Assembly: GCA_964194845.1 (NCBI GenBank)
Contig: CAXMNX010000094.1
Span: forward strand, 1 to 63,087
DNA from: CAXMNX01 sp964194845
GTDB taxonomy: Bacteria > Pseudomonadota > Alphaproteobacteria > Rhodobacterales > Rhodobacteraceae
Direction of reading: 5' to 3'
Length of the DNA stretch: 63,087 nt
The notes beneath the pieces are model-generated. The model did no database searches. It saw only the letters and a program-made list of their open reading frames with translations, and had not been told where the DNA came from. Below are positions 52,303-61,407 of the stretch, in pieces. The first letter of the stretch is position 1. Every line of letters begins with the position of its first letter. Made by a program: the position numbers and the translations under genes.

Positions 52303-53271
52303 CTAAACTCCTCCAACACGAAACGCTTCGTCAATCATCGCCTGCGTGCCGCGGCTGAACTCCAGCGGGCAGGGATAGGCAATATCTCCCCGCATCGCGG
52401 CACCAAAGGCTTCGACCTGATGCACATAGTGATTGTTACTGGGGAACGTCCATATGTGTGTGTCATTCGCGTCCGCCAAAATCACCGTCGCCTCGCCATA
52501 GACGCCCGGATTGAAGGGTGCTGTCAGCCGCAGCGTGCCGCGATCGCCGAAAAACGCCATCTCCTGATAGGGATGAAGTCGCATCGAAACCATCGCTTCC
52601 ATAGTGAAACCGGGAAATTCGGCGGTGACCATCGACAGAGTATCAACGCCGTTTTCCAGCGTAATATTGGCGCGCATACCACCTTCGAGCGGCTCGCGCG
52701 CCGACGCAAACCGCGTCGAGCCAAGCGTATAAACCCCAATGTCCCGCAGCGCCCCACCACCGGTTTCCGGCCTATTGCGGATATTTTCCGGTGCATCGGC
52801 GTTGTTATAGCAGAAGGCACCCCGAACGTGCCGCAGCTCGCCGACCGCACCATCGGCCACCAGCGCCCGCGCTTTTTGCCACTGCGGATGATGCACGATC
52901 ATATAAGCCTCGGCGGCCAACAGCCCGGAGCTGTCTCGCGCCGCGATCAGCGTGTCGAACTCGGCCTCTTTCATCGCGATGGGTTTTTCGGTCAGCACCG
53001 CCTTGCCAGCGTCCAGCGCTTTCAACGTCCACTCGACATGCAAATGGTTCGGCAACGGGACATATACCGCGTCGATATCAGGCGAAGCCAATAACGCCTC
53101 GTAACTCTCATAGAACCTCAGACCGGGCGCAAATGCTTGAAAAGGCGCGGCCTTCTCGGCGCTCGATGTCGCAAGTCCTGCCAGCGTCGCGCCACGGGCC
53201 GCGTGAATTGCAGGCCCCATTTGCTCGCGCGCGAACTTCGCCGCCCCCAGAATGCCCCAGCGGACCACCAT
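52303..53271 (-). CDS. Gfo/Idh/MocA-family NAD(P)-dependent oxidoreductase
   Basis: This 322-residue protein starts VRWGILGAAKFAREQMGPAI (Rossmann, NAD(P)-binding) and has YVPLPNHLHVEWTLKALDAGK and VLTEKPIAM with the catalytic Lys of the EKP motif, then a C-terminal alpha/beta domain (GGALRDIGVYTLGSTRFA). Members oxidise or reduce sugars, inositols or their aldehydes. The substrate is unknown. The ATG follows the murD TAG without a gap, and the next gene is 2 nt downstream. Such a gene is not normal in the dcw cluster. Confidence 0.85.
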   Translation of the reverse strand: MVVRWGILGAAKFAREQMGPAIHAARGATLAGLATSSAEKAAPFQAFAPGLRFYESYEALLASPDIDAVYVPLPNHLHVEWTLKALDAGKAVLTEKPIAMKEAEFDTLIAARDSSGLLAAEAYMIVHHPQWQKARALVADGAVGELRHVRGAFCYNNADAPENIRNRPETGGGALRDIGVYTLGSTRFASAREPLEGGMRANITLENGVDTLSMVTAEFPGFTMEAMVSMRLHPYQEMAFFGDRGTLRLTAPFNPGVYGEATVILADANDTHIWTFPSNNHYVHQVEAFGAAMRGDIAYPCPLEFSRGTQAMIDEAFRVGGV

Positions 53272-54681
53272 CTATCCCCCCAACTCTTTCAGCTTCGCCA
53301 CTTCCGCAATGAAATCCTCGCCGCGTTTTTCGAAGTTGTCGTACTGATCAAAACTTGCCGCCGCCGGTGCCAGCAAAACCGTATCGCCCGCCTCAGCGTC
53401 CGCCGCGGCCCGCCGCACTGCCACCGCCATCGTTTCGCAAACCTCGTGGCTTAAATCGCCCAGCTCAAGTGCGGCTTCCCGCGCCTGCCGACCGATCACA
53501 TAAGCCTTCACAACACTTTCCAGACGCCCTGCAAGCGCTCCCAAACCATCATCTTTCAACTGCCCGCCAACGATCCAGCGAATACGGTCAAACGCCCCCA
53601 GCGCCTGTGCCGCGCTGTCCGCGTTGGTAGCTTTCGAATCGTTCACAAACCGGACCCCGGAAATCTGACCGACAATCTGACTCCGGTGCGCTAGCCCCTC
53701 GAAACGCCGCAACCCTTCCTCGACCACCTTCGGTGCCAACCCCAGCGTCCTAAGAACCGCATAGGCCGCACAGGCATTTGCGTGATTATGTGCCCCCGGC
53801 AGACCGTCGATCTTTCGAAGATCAACCGACCCCGCCTGGCGACCTTTTCGATACTCCGCCAGAAACCCCTTGCGAGCAAAGACCGACCACCCCGGCCCAT
53901 CCAGCTTGGCCGCGTTTGATACCCGGATCACCCGATCATCGCCCGAACCCTCGGCCAGTTGATTGGCCAGATACCGCCCCTCAACTTCGTCAACACCGAT
54001 CACCGCCCGGTCCGGGCCACCTTCCGCGAAAAGACGCCGTTTAGCGGCAAAATATCCGCCCAACCCGCCGTGGCGGTCCAGATGGTCGGGCGTGAGATTG
54101 GTGAACACAGCCACATCCGGCGTCAGCGACCGCGCAAGTTCGGTCTGGTACGAAGACAGCTCAAGAACCACCACACCGCCATCCTCGGGCGGGTCAATGT
54201 CCAGAACCCCGCGCCCGATGTTCCCGGCCAGCTGGCTTTCGCGCCCCGCCGCACCCAGACAATGATGGATCAACGCCGAGACCGTCGATTTTCCGTTCGA
54301 CCCCGTCACCGCAACCACCCGCGGCGCGGTCTCGAAGCGATCCCATTCAGGCACGGCCAGCGAGCGAAAGAAAAGCCCGATGTCGTTGTCGACCGGCACG
54401 CCCGCCGCCATCGCCCGCGCGACCCAGCGGTTCGGTTCGGGGTAAAGATGCGGAATACCCGGTGAAACGATCAAAGCCGCGACGCCTTCCCATGCATCCG
54501 CCTTGGAAAGATCGTGGATTGTCAGACCCAACGCTTGTGCCGCGTCGCGCGCCTCGGCACTGTCATCCCAGCAGAGCGCTTCTCCGTCGCCAGCCGCAAT
54601 TGCCCGCGCTGCCGAAAGCCCGGACCGGCCCAGCCCCAGAACCGCGATCCTCTGGCCCTCGACACCGCGAATAGGGATCAT
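53272..54681 (-). CDS. murD: UDP-N-acetylmuramoyl-L-alanine--D-glutamate ligase
   Basis: MurD adds D-Glu to UDP-MurNAc-L-Ala. The 469-residue protein starts IRGVEGQRIAVLGLGRSGLSA and has the ATP loop AVTGSNGKSTVSALIHHCL, LELSSYQTELA, FTNLTPDHLDRHGG, HNHANACAAYAVL and FVNDSKATNADSAAQAL. It follows DUF6524 by 3 nt. The TAG abuts the ATG of the Gfo/Idh gene, so the two are coupled. In other Rhodobacterales ftsW follows here. Confidence 0.96.
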   Translation of the reverse strand: MIPIRGVEGQRIAVLGLGRSGLSAARAIAAGDGEALCWDDSAEARDAAQALGLTIHDLSKADAWEGVAALIVSPGIPHLYPEPNRWVARAMAAGVPVDNDIGLFFRSLAVPEWDRFETAPRVVAVTGSNGKSTVSALIHHCLGAAGRESQLAGNIGRGVLDIDPPEDGGVVVLELSSYQTELARSLTPDVAVFTNLTPDHLDRHGGLGGYFAAKRRLFAEGGPDRAVIGVDEVEGRYLANQLAEGSGDDRVIRVSNAAKLDGPGWSVFARKGFLAEYRKGRQAGSVDLRKIDGLPGAHNHANACAAYAVLRTLGLAPKVVEEGLRRFEGLAHRSQIVGQISGVRFVNDSKATNADSAAQALGAFDRIRWIVGGQLKDDGLGALAGRLESVVKAYVIGRQAREAALELGDLSHEVCETMAVAVRRAAADAEAGDTVLLAPAAASFDQYDNFEKRGEDFIAEVAKLKELGG

Positions 54682-54684
54682 CGC

Positions 54685-55083
54685 TCAGATCTCGCCGTCA
54701 TCATCAACCTCAAGCTGACCAGACAGGCGCCGCCAGAAGATGCCCCAATACATGCCAATCGCCAGCACCACCGACATCGCCAACAGGCCAATCCAGGTCA
54801 TCGCGCTGGGGTTATCCAGACTCAGCCAGCCGAAATCCACCAGCACCCAGATCAGTGCTGCAAACACCGCAAGGATTAGTCCCACCCCAATGGTGCCAAT
54901 GCCGCGCAGAACCGCCGTCAGAAACAAGACATAGGCCACCACCAGAATCAGCCCGAAAAGCACGATCATCGGGGTTGCCTCGCCCCAATTCGTGCTTGCC
55001 CAGCGCACAAAATTCACTTCGGTCGGATTGAATGTCGCGGCAAGCAACACGAAAGCCGCCAGCCACCGCAATAGAAAACCCAT
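54685..55083 (-). CDS. DUF6524 membrane protein of the dcw cluster
   Basis: This 132-residue protein has four membrane helices: MGFLLRWLAAFVLLAATF, TPMIVLFGLILVVAYVLFLTA, GVGLILAVFAALIWVLVDF, and MTWIGLLAMSVVLAIGMYWG, with an acidic tail (QLEVDDDGEI). DUF6524 is a Rhodobacterales-type family of unknown role, often at this place between mraY and murD. The conserved position suggests a link to cell-wall synthesis. It follows mraY by 145 nt and precedes murD by 3 nt. Confidence 0.78.
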   Translation of the reverse strand: MGFLLRWLAAFVLLAATFNPTEVNFVRWASTNWGEATPMIVLFGLILVVAYVLFLTAVLRGIGTIGVGLILAVFAALIWVLVDFGWLSLDNPSAMTWIGLLAMSVVLAIGMYWGIFWRRLSGQLEVDDDGEI

Positions 55084-55228
55084 GTGTCCGTCGCTCCTTC
55101 ATCCGATAGAAGACCGGTTGCCTGCCAGAGCTTGCCCGAGCCGCCAGCCGTGGGCAAGGTCACCCATGCGACTTCTTCTTGGTAAAAATATTCTCGGGGG
55201 TGTGGAGGCAGACAGCCCCCGCCCGGCC

Positions 55229-56311
55229 TCACCTAACCTTCAGCGTCGCCAACCCGATCAGCGCCAGGATCAGGCTGATAATCCAGAACCGGATCACAAT
55301 CTGCGGTTCCGCCCAGCCCGCTTTTTCAAAGTGATGATGGATCGGCGCCATCAGGAACACCCGCTTTCCCGTGCTCTTGAAATACACCACCTGAATGATC
55401 ACGCTCAGCGCCTCGACCACAAAGACGCCGCCAATGATCGCCAGCACGATCTCGTGCTTGGTCGCGACTGCAATCGCACCCAATGCCCCCCCCAGCGCCA
55501 GCGACCCGGTATCGCCCATGAAAACCGCCGCAGGCGGGGCGTTATACCATAAAAACCCAAGGCCCCCGCCGATCAATCCGGCCGAAAACACCAGTATCTC
55601 GCCGGTCCCGGGGACGTAGTTGATGCCCAGATATTCGGTGAAATCGGTCCGTCCGACGGCATAGGCGATAATCCCCAGCGACCCGGCGGCAATCATCACC
55701 GGCATGATCGCCAACCCATCGAGGCCATCGGTCAGGTTGACCGCGTTGGCAGACCCGACAATGACCAGCATCGCAAACGGCACAAACAACAGCCCAAGGT
55801 TCAAAAGCATACTGACAACGGGCACGGCCAGTTGGTTCTGAAGCTCTGTGGGATGCAATTGTGTGGCCCAAAATCCGGCAATCGCCGCAATGAAAAACCC
55901 TAGTCCCAGACGTACCCGACCCGAGACACCCGCATGGCTGTTGCTTGTCACCTTCTGATAATCGTCCAGAAACCCGATCGCCCCAAATGCCACGGTCACG
56001 AACAGCAACAGCCAGACATAGCCGATATCCAGCCGCGCCCAAAGCATCGACGACGTGATAAGCGCGCCCAGGATCAAGACACCGCCCATCGTCGGCGTGC
56101 CGGCCTTCGATTTCAGATGACTTTCCGGTCCGTCATCGCGAATGGGCTGACCATGCTTCTGGCGGCGCTTCAGCAGATTGATCAACGGGCGCCCGAAAAT
56201 AAATCCAAAGATCAGCGCGGTAAAGAAGGCCCCACCGGCACGAAACGTGATATATTTGAAAAGATTGAAGAAATCACCGCCGTCAGAAAATATCGTTAGC
56301 CAATAAAGCAT
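55229..56311 (-). CDS. mraY: Phospho-N-acetylmuramoyl-pentapeptide transferase
   Basis: MraY makes lipid I from UDP-MurNAc-pentapeptide and undecaprenyl phosphate in the inner membrane. The 360-residue protein has about ten helices and the motifs GTPTMGGVLILGA, FLDDYQKVTSNS (Asp pair), NAVNLTDGLDGLA and APIHHHFEKAGW with the HHH. It is 13 nt behind murF, so the two are cotranscribed. The start is MLYWLTIFSDGGDFFNLFKY, the family form. Confidence 0.97.
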   Translation of the reverse strand: MLYWLTIFSDGGDFFNLFKYITFRAGGAFFTALIFGFIFGRPLINLLKRRQKHGQPIRDDGPESHLKSKAGTPTMGGVLILGALITSSMLWARLDIGYVWLLLFVTVAFGAIGFLDDYQKVTSNSHAGVSGRVRLGLGFFIAAIAGFWATQLHPTELQNQLAVPVVSMLLNLGLLFVPFAMLVIVGSANAVNLTDGLDGLAIMPVMIAAGSLGIIAYAVGRTDFTEYLGINYVPGTGEILVFSAGLIGGGLGFLWYNAPPAAVFMGDTGSLALGGALGAIAVATKHEIVLAIIGGVFVVEALSVIIQVVYFKSTGKRVFLMAPIHHHFEKAGWAEPQIVIRFWIISLILALIGLATLKVR

Positions 56312-56324
56312 CGCATACTGCTCC

Positions 56325-57764
56325 TCAATCCGCCGGTTGCCGCCGGTCTTGTCCCAGCTTCTTCAGCGCCTCGACAACAAGGCTCACGCGGCTGCCCTTC
56401 GATCCCTTGACCAGAACGACATCGCCGGCATCGACCAGCGTATGCGCCTGGGCGGCAAGTTCTTCCGCTTTCGCCACCCAACGGCCACGTTTTTCTTCCG
56501 GCAGTGCCGAATATAGCGCGCGCATTCTCGGCCCCACGCAATCCACCCGATCAACCATCGCCATTGCCGGATGATCGGCAAGCCCGGCATGAAGTGCCGC
56601 TTCGGTCGCCCCCAGTTCCAGCATATCGCCCAGGACCGCAATTCGGCGGCCTTTGTCGATCCGCCCGACACGATCCTTCGGCGTCACGGCAGATAGAACC
56701 CAAAGCGCTGCCCCCACCGACGCCGGATTGGCATTGAACGCATCGTCGATCAGCTCGGCCGTCAGATCCTCCACCGGATCCAACCGCAGAACTTGGCGCT
56801 GGCCCCGCCCGGCGGTTGGCGTCCAGTGGCCGATGTCGCAGGCGACGATATCGGCGTCAGCTCCTGCCAGCACTGCGGCCCCATAAACTGCCAGCGCGTT
56901 CATCGCGAAATGTCGCCCCGGCGCGCCGACCTTGAACAGAAACGGCGCACCCCGATATTTACCGCGCACCACGCTTGCGGTGTCCGACAACCGCAGATCT
57001 TGTGCGTAGAGGTCAGCTCCCGGCAAAGCGCCGAACCCCACCAGTTGCTCAGCGTTTCCGCGCGCGACCCGCGCCAAAATCAATGCGGTCTCAATATCCG
57101 AATTAAAGATCGCCACGCCGCCCGGCTCCAGCCCCTCGAATATCGACGCTTTTTCGCTGGCGATGTCGGCAATCGACGCAAACGCCTCAAGGTGTGCTGC
57201 CGCGACCGTGGTCACGATCGCCACGTGCGGGCGGGCAAGGCGCGCCAGCGGCGCGATTTCGCCGGGATGATTCATCCCGATCTCGATAACCGCATATTCG
57301 GTCGCCTTTGGCATCCGCGCCAATGTCAGCGGCACGCCCCAGTGGTTGTTATAGCTTGCCTCGGCCGCGTGGGTCCGACCCTGACCAGCCAGAACATGGG
57401 TTAGCATATCCTTGGTCGAGGTCTTGCCCGCCGATCCTGTGACGGCGATAACGGTGGCATGGCTGCGCGCGCGTGCCGCCGCGCCAAGCCCTTCAAGGGC
57501 CGCCAATACGTCTTCGACAATCAAAAGCGACGCACCATCGTCCAGCCCGTCAGGCATCCGCGAGACAACCGCCGCCGCCGCGCCCTTCGCCAGTGCCTCG
57601 GCTACAAATTCGTGCCCGTCGCGAACATCCTTCAGCGCCACAAACAGATCACCGGGCTGAAGCGTGCGCGTGTCAATCGAAACACCGCTTGCCGTCCAAT
57701 CCGGTCCTTCAAGCCGCCCGCCGGTCGTGGCAGCGGCATCGCTGGCGGTCCAGAGCGCGCTCAT
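56325..57764 (-). CDS. murF: UDP-N-acetylmuramoyl-tripeptide--D-alanyl-D-alanine ligase
   Basis: MurF adds D-Ala-D-Ala to the UDP-MurNAc-tripeptide. The 479-residue protein has ASGVSIDTRTLQPGDLFVAL, the ATP loop AVTGSAGKTSTKDMLTHVL, NNHWGVPLTLARMP, EIGMNHPGEIAPLARLARP, DDAFNANPASVGAALWVLS and LVKGSKGSRVSLVVEALKKL. It overlaps murE by 4 nt and precedes mraY by 13 nt. Confidence 0.97.
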   Translation of the reverse strand: MSALWTASDAAATTGGRLEGPDWTASGVSIDTRTLQPGDLFVALKDVRDGHEFVAEALAKGAAAAVVSRMPDGLDDGASLLIVEDVLAALEGLGAAARARSHATVIAVTGSAGKTSTKDMLTHVLAGQGRTHAAEASYNNHWGVPLTLARMPKATEYAVIEIGMNHPGEIAPLARLARPHVAIVTTVAAAHLEAFASIADIASEKASIFEGLEPGGVAIFNSDIETALILARVARGNAEQLVGFGALPGADLYAQDLRLSDTASVVRGKYRGAPFLFKVGAPGRHFAMNALAVYGAAVLAGADADIVACDIGHWTPTAGRGQRQVLRLDPVEDLTAELIDDAFNANPASVGAALWVLSAVTPKDRVGRIDKGRRIAVLGDMLELGATEAALHAGLADHPAMAMVDRVDCVGPRMRALYSALPEEKRGRWVAKAEELAAQAHTLVDAGDVVLVKGSKGSRVSLVVEALKKLGQDRRQPAD

Positions 57765-59263
57765 AATCCTTTGCCGTCCAGCGCCGCAACCGCAACGCTC
57801 GCCTGTTCCACATCGTCAAACGGCAGCACGGCATCGCCGACAATCTGCCCACTTTCGTGGCCCTTACCTGCCACCAACAATGTGTCCCCCGCACCCAGCG
57901 CATCGACGCCGCGCAGGATCGCCTCGGCCCGGTCACCGACCTCGCTCACATCCGCCGAACCTTTGCGCGCGCCCGCCAGAACCTCGGCCCGGATCAGCAT
58001 CGGGTCTTCGGTGCGCGGGTTGTCATCCGTCACAATAGCAATATCCGCATAATCCGCCGCCGCGCGCCCCATCAACGGGCGCTTGGTGCGATCGCGATCA
58101 CCACCGGCGCCGAAAACCACGATCAGACGACCCAGCACGTGCGGGCGGATCGCCTTCAAAGCGGTAACCAGCGCCTCGGGTGTATGGGCATAGTCCACGA
58201 AAACCGTCGCGCCATTGTCGCGCCTTGCGGCGAACTGCATCCGGCCCCGCACAGTTTCAAGCGCGTGCAAACCATCGAATGTTTCTTCCGCGTCAGACCC
58301 GGTGGCAATGCACAGCCCGGCGGCGATCAGGGCATTTTCCGCCTGAAACCCGCCGATCAGCCCAAGACGCACCTGGCGGATCTTGCCCGCCCACTCGAAC
58401 CGGCATTCTTGCCCCACCGCATCGAAACGCTGGCCGCGAATACGGATCGCCGCATCCTCGCTGCGCCCGACCGTCAGGATATCCTGGCCGCGCGCATCGA
58501 CAATATCCGCCATGCGCGGCCCCCAGGGGTCGTCGATATTGATCACTGCGGTGCCGTCTTCGGAAAGAATCCGGTCAAAAAGCTGCGCCTTGGCGGCGAA
58601 ATAATCGTCGAATGTCTCGTGATAATCCAGATGATCCTGGCTCAGATTGGTAAACGCCGCAGCGGCCAGCCGAACCCCGTCCAGGCGTCGCTGCTGAAGC
58701 CCGTGCGATGACGCCTCCATCGCGGCGTGCGTCACCCCCGCATCGGCTATTCTTGCCAAAGTGCGGTGCAACATGATCGGCTCGGGCGTGGTGTGCCTCA
58801 GCGGTGCGGTAAAAGCCCCTTCAACGCCGGTGGTGCCAATGTTGACCGCCTCGGCCCCCATTTCCGCCCAAAGCTGGCGCGTAAATGTCGCCACACTGGT
58901 CTTGCCGTTGGTGCCGGTAACCGCCGTCATGATCTCGGGCTGCGCCTCGAACCAAAGTGCGGCTGTAAATGCCAGCGCCTCGCGCGGGTCCTCCGCAACC
59001 ACCAGCGGGATATCGCTGTCGTCCAGAACATCGCTTGCCAGCGAAGCACCCTCGCGGTCGGTGACCACAGCCCCGGCGCGCATCCTGATCGCATATTGAA
59101 TGAACTCGGCCCCATGCACGTTGGTACCCGGCAGTGCGAAAAACAAATGCCCTTCCTTCACCTCGCGGCTGTCCACCGAAAGACCCGAGACCCGGACGTT
59201 GGACGCATTGCGCGCCGTCAACCCAAGCTCGACAAGCGATTTCGTCTTGGCCTGGGTCTCCAT
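57761..59263 (-). CDS. murE: UDP-MurNAc-L-alanyl-D-glutamate--2,6-diaminopimelate ligase
   Basis: MurE adds the third stem residue. The 500-residue protein has the ATP loop TAVTGTNGKTSVATFTRQL, TTPEPIMLHRTLARIADAG, AMEASSHGLQQRRLDG, FTNLSQDHLDYHETFDDYF and VTDDNPRTEDP; the DNPR motif marks meso-diaminopimelate as substrate. The ATG at 59263 (METQAKTKS) has AGG shortly before; a TTG twelve bases upstream is possible. It overlaps murF and lies 18 nt behind ftsI. Confidence 0.96.
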   Translation of the reverse strand: METQAKTKSLVELGLTARNASNVRVSGLSVDSREVKEGHLFFALPGTNVHGAEFIQYAIRMRAGAVVTDREGASLASDVLDDSDIPLVVAEDPREALAFTAALWFEAQPEIMTAVTGTNGKTSVATFTRQLWAEMGAEAVNIGTTGVEGAFTAPLRHTTPEPIMLHRTLARIADAGVTHAAMEASSHGLQQRRLDGVRLAAAAFTNLSQDHLDYHETFDDYFAAKAQLFDRILSEDGTAVINIDDPWGPRMADIVDARGQDILTVGRSEDAAIRIRGQRFDAVGQECRFEWAGKIRQVRLGLIGGFQAENALIAAGLCIATGSDAEETFDGLHALETVRGRMQFAARRDNGATVFVDYAHTPEALVTALKAIRPHVLGRLIVVFGAGGDRDRTKRPLMGRAAADYADIAIVTDDNPRTEDPMLIRAEVLAGARKGSADVSEVGDRAEAILRGVDALGAGDTLLVAGKGHESGQIVGDAVLPFDDVEQASVAVAALDGKGL

Positions 59264-59281
59264 CGCACCTCGCAATAATAA

Positions 59282-61063
59282 TTAGTTACGCGCCAGTGTT
59301 ACACCTGTCCGCGGGCCGGATTCAACGGCGGGTGCCAGCCCCAGAAGAGGCGCCACACGGCGAATAACTTCCGCCGCCACTGGCACAGCCGTCCAGCCAG
59401 CGGTGCGGCGCGGTTTCTTGCCGCTGGTCTCGACTGGTTCATCCAGCGAAACCACCAGCACATAGGCCGGATCGTCGGCAGGAAAGACACTGGCAAAAGT
59501 CGCGATCACCTTGTCTTCGTAATAGCCGCCGCGCGGTTTTGGCTTGTCCGCTGTTCCGGTTTTGCCACCGACGCGATAGCCCGGCACCTCGCCAAAACTG
59601 GCGGTGCCGCGTGTGACGACCTGGCGAAGCAACTCGCGCGCCTGCCGCGACGTGTCCGCACTGACCACCCGGGGGCCGGAGGAAGGCGCATCCTGGCGCA
59701 AAATCGTCGGCTCGACCTTAAGCCCGCCATTCAGAATGCTGGAATAAGCCGCCGCCAGATGCAGCGGGCTGGTGGATAACCCGTGGCCATATGATATCGT
59801 CATCGTCGATATTTCCGACCATTTCGGCGGCAAAAGCGGTCTGGCACCGCGCGCCTCGATCAGTTCAACCGGCGTCGCCGTCAATAGCCCAAGATCGCCC
59901 AAAAACCGCTTTTGCCGCGCAACGCCTATCTTCTGAGCGATGCGGGCAGTGCCGATATTCGACGACTTAACAATCACGTCTTCGACGGATAACGCTTTGC
60001 CATAGTTACGGAAATCCCGGATCTTGTATTTGCCCCACCGAAGTGGCCCGGTGATGTCGACCATGGTCGAACGGCTGACGATCTTCTCGTCGATCCCTTG
60101 GGCAATCGCAAAAATCTTGAAGGTCGACCCCAGTTCGTAAACGCCCTGCACCGCGCGGTTGAATAGGGGCGAATCGCCCGGATCGCCAGCCGTCGATGGC
60201 TGCGGGCGGTCGTTCGGGTCAAAATCCGGCAGGCTCACCAGGCTGATAATCTCGCCGGTGTGAACGTCCATCAACACCGCCGCCGCGCCCTTGGCGTTCA
60301 TCAGCCGCATGCCACCTTCAAGCACCCGTTCGACCGCCGCCTGCACCGTCAGATCCAGCGACAGAGCAACCGGCACATCGCCGCGGCCCGGATCGCGCAG
60401 CGTTTCATCCAGCGCCTTCTCGACGCCCGCAACACCGATAACCTCGGCGGAACTCACGCCCTCACGGCCGAACCCCGCACCACCCAGAACATGCGCCGCG
60501 ACGCGCCCGTTTGGATAGAGCCGCATCTCGCGCGGGCCAAACTGCAAGCCCGGATCGCCGATATCAAAGACGGCCTGCTGCTGCTCCGGGCTGATCCGGC
60601 GCTTGATCCAGACAAACTTCCGCGCGCCGGTGAACTGGCGCGTCAACGTGTCGGCATCCAGATCGGGAAAGATTGCTGCCAGTTCTTTGGCCGCCCTTTC
60701 GGGGTCAATCATGACCGGCGGCTGGGCATATAACGAATGCGTCGACAGGTTGGTCGCCAGTATCCGCCCGTTCCGGTCGGTGATATCTGCCCGTGCGGCC
60801 ACGATCTGGGCGCTGGTCGCCGCAACGCGCGGCTCGGTCGGGTTGCTCGCAGCCAGAACCGACATTTTCAGCCCGACAAGGAAAAACGCGCACAGAATAA
60901 AGACCCCAAGAATCAGCAAGCGCCCCTCGGCGCGTATCCGGGCACCGTCGCGCGCCTCTTCATGGCGCTGCGCCAGGTTCTCACGCTCAATTACATCCGG
61001 GTTTTCGCCATCATGCCGCGCCGCAAGAACGTGCGCCAGTGGGCGAAGTGGCCTGCGGGTCAT
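59282..61063 (-). CDS. ftsI: Division-specific peptidoglycan transpeptidase FtsI (PBP3)
   Basis: This 593-residue class B penicillin-binding protein crosslinks septal peptidoglycan. A cytoplasmic start, one membrane helix (LLILGVFILCAFFLVGLKMS, about 49-68), the PBP dimerisation domain (DRNGRILATNLSTHSLYA), and the transpeptidase domain with SxxK in YELGSTFKIFAI, SxN in VKSSNIGTARIA and KTG in RVGGKTGTADKP. The ATG overlaps the ftsL stop by 4 nt. It works with FtsW, whose gene is now on the other strand. Confidence 0.96.
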   Translation of the reverse strand: MTRRPLRPLAHVLAARHDGENPDVIERENLAQRHEEARDGARIRAEGRLLILGVFILCAFFLVGLKMSVLAASNPTEPRVAATSAQIVAARADITDRNGRILATNLSTHSLYAQPPVMIDPERAAKELAAIFPDLDADTLTRQFTGARKFVWIKRRISPEQQQAVFDIGDPGLQFGPREMRLYPNGRVAAHVLGGAGFGREGVSSAEVIGVAGVEKALDETLRDPGRGDVPVALSLDLTVQAAVERVLEGGMRLMNAKGAAAVLMDVHTGEIISLVSLPDFDPNDRPQPSTAGDPGDSPLFNRAVQGVYELGSTFKIFAIAQGIDEKIVSRSTMVDITGPLRWGKYKIRDFRNYGKALSVEDVIVKSSNIGTARIAQKIGVARQKRFLGDLGLLTATPVELIEARGARPLLPPKWSEISTMTISYGHGLSTSPLHLAAAYSSILNGGLKVEPTILRQDAPSSGPRVVSADTSRQARELLRQVVTRGTASFGEVPGYRVGGKTGTADKPKPRGGYYEDKVIATFASVFPADDPAYVLVVSLDEPVETSGKKPRRTAGWTAVPVAAEVIRRVAPLLGLAPAVESGPRTGVTLARN

Positions 61064-61407
61064 TGGGTCGCCTCGATCCGGCTCATCACTTCGATAGGCA
61101 CCGATATCGGCGGCAACGGTTCGATCGGATAGGTGATCTGGTCGATATGGCCAAAGTGGTCCGGGCGAAGCGGCAAAAGCCCCAGCCGGTCAAAGTTCAT
61201 ATCCGCCAGGTCGGCCAACCGCTCGGGGCGGTTCAGATACGCCCATTCAGCCCTTAAAATGCTGGCCCGTTCGCGAAGGTCGGCGATCTCGGACCGCAAT
61301 TCTTTGACATCGCGCAGCGACGCCTGCGTCTCATAGTTCTGCCGGTAAGCCCAGACAGCCAGCACCATCACGAACAGCCCTGTAAATACGAAGAAAAACG
61401 ACCTCAT
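61060..61407 (-). CDS. ftsL: Cell division protein FtsL
   Basis: This 115-residue bitopic protein has a short start, a membrane helix (FFFVFTGLFVMVLAVWAYR, about 4-22) and a periplasmic coiled coil (ASLRDVKELRSEIADLRERA) followed by the conserved LNRPERLADLADMNFD. FtsL bridges FtsQ/FtsB with FtsWI in the divisome. It lies directly after rsmH (stop and start adjacent) and overlaps ftsI, giving a tightly coupled set. Confidence 0.92.
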   Translation of the reverse strand: MRSFFFVFTGLFVMVLAVWAYRQNYETQASLRDVKELRSEIADLRERASILRAEWAYLNRPERLADLADMNFDRLGLLPLRPDHFGHIDQITYPIEPLPPISVPIEVMSRIEATQ

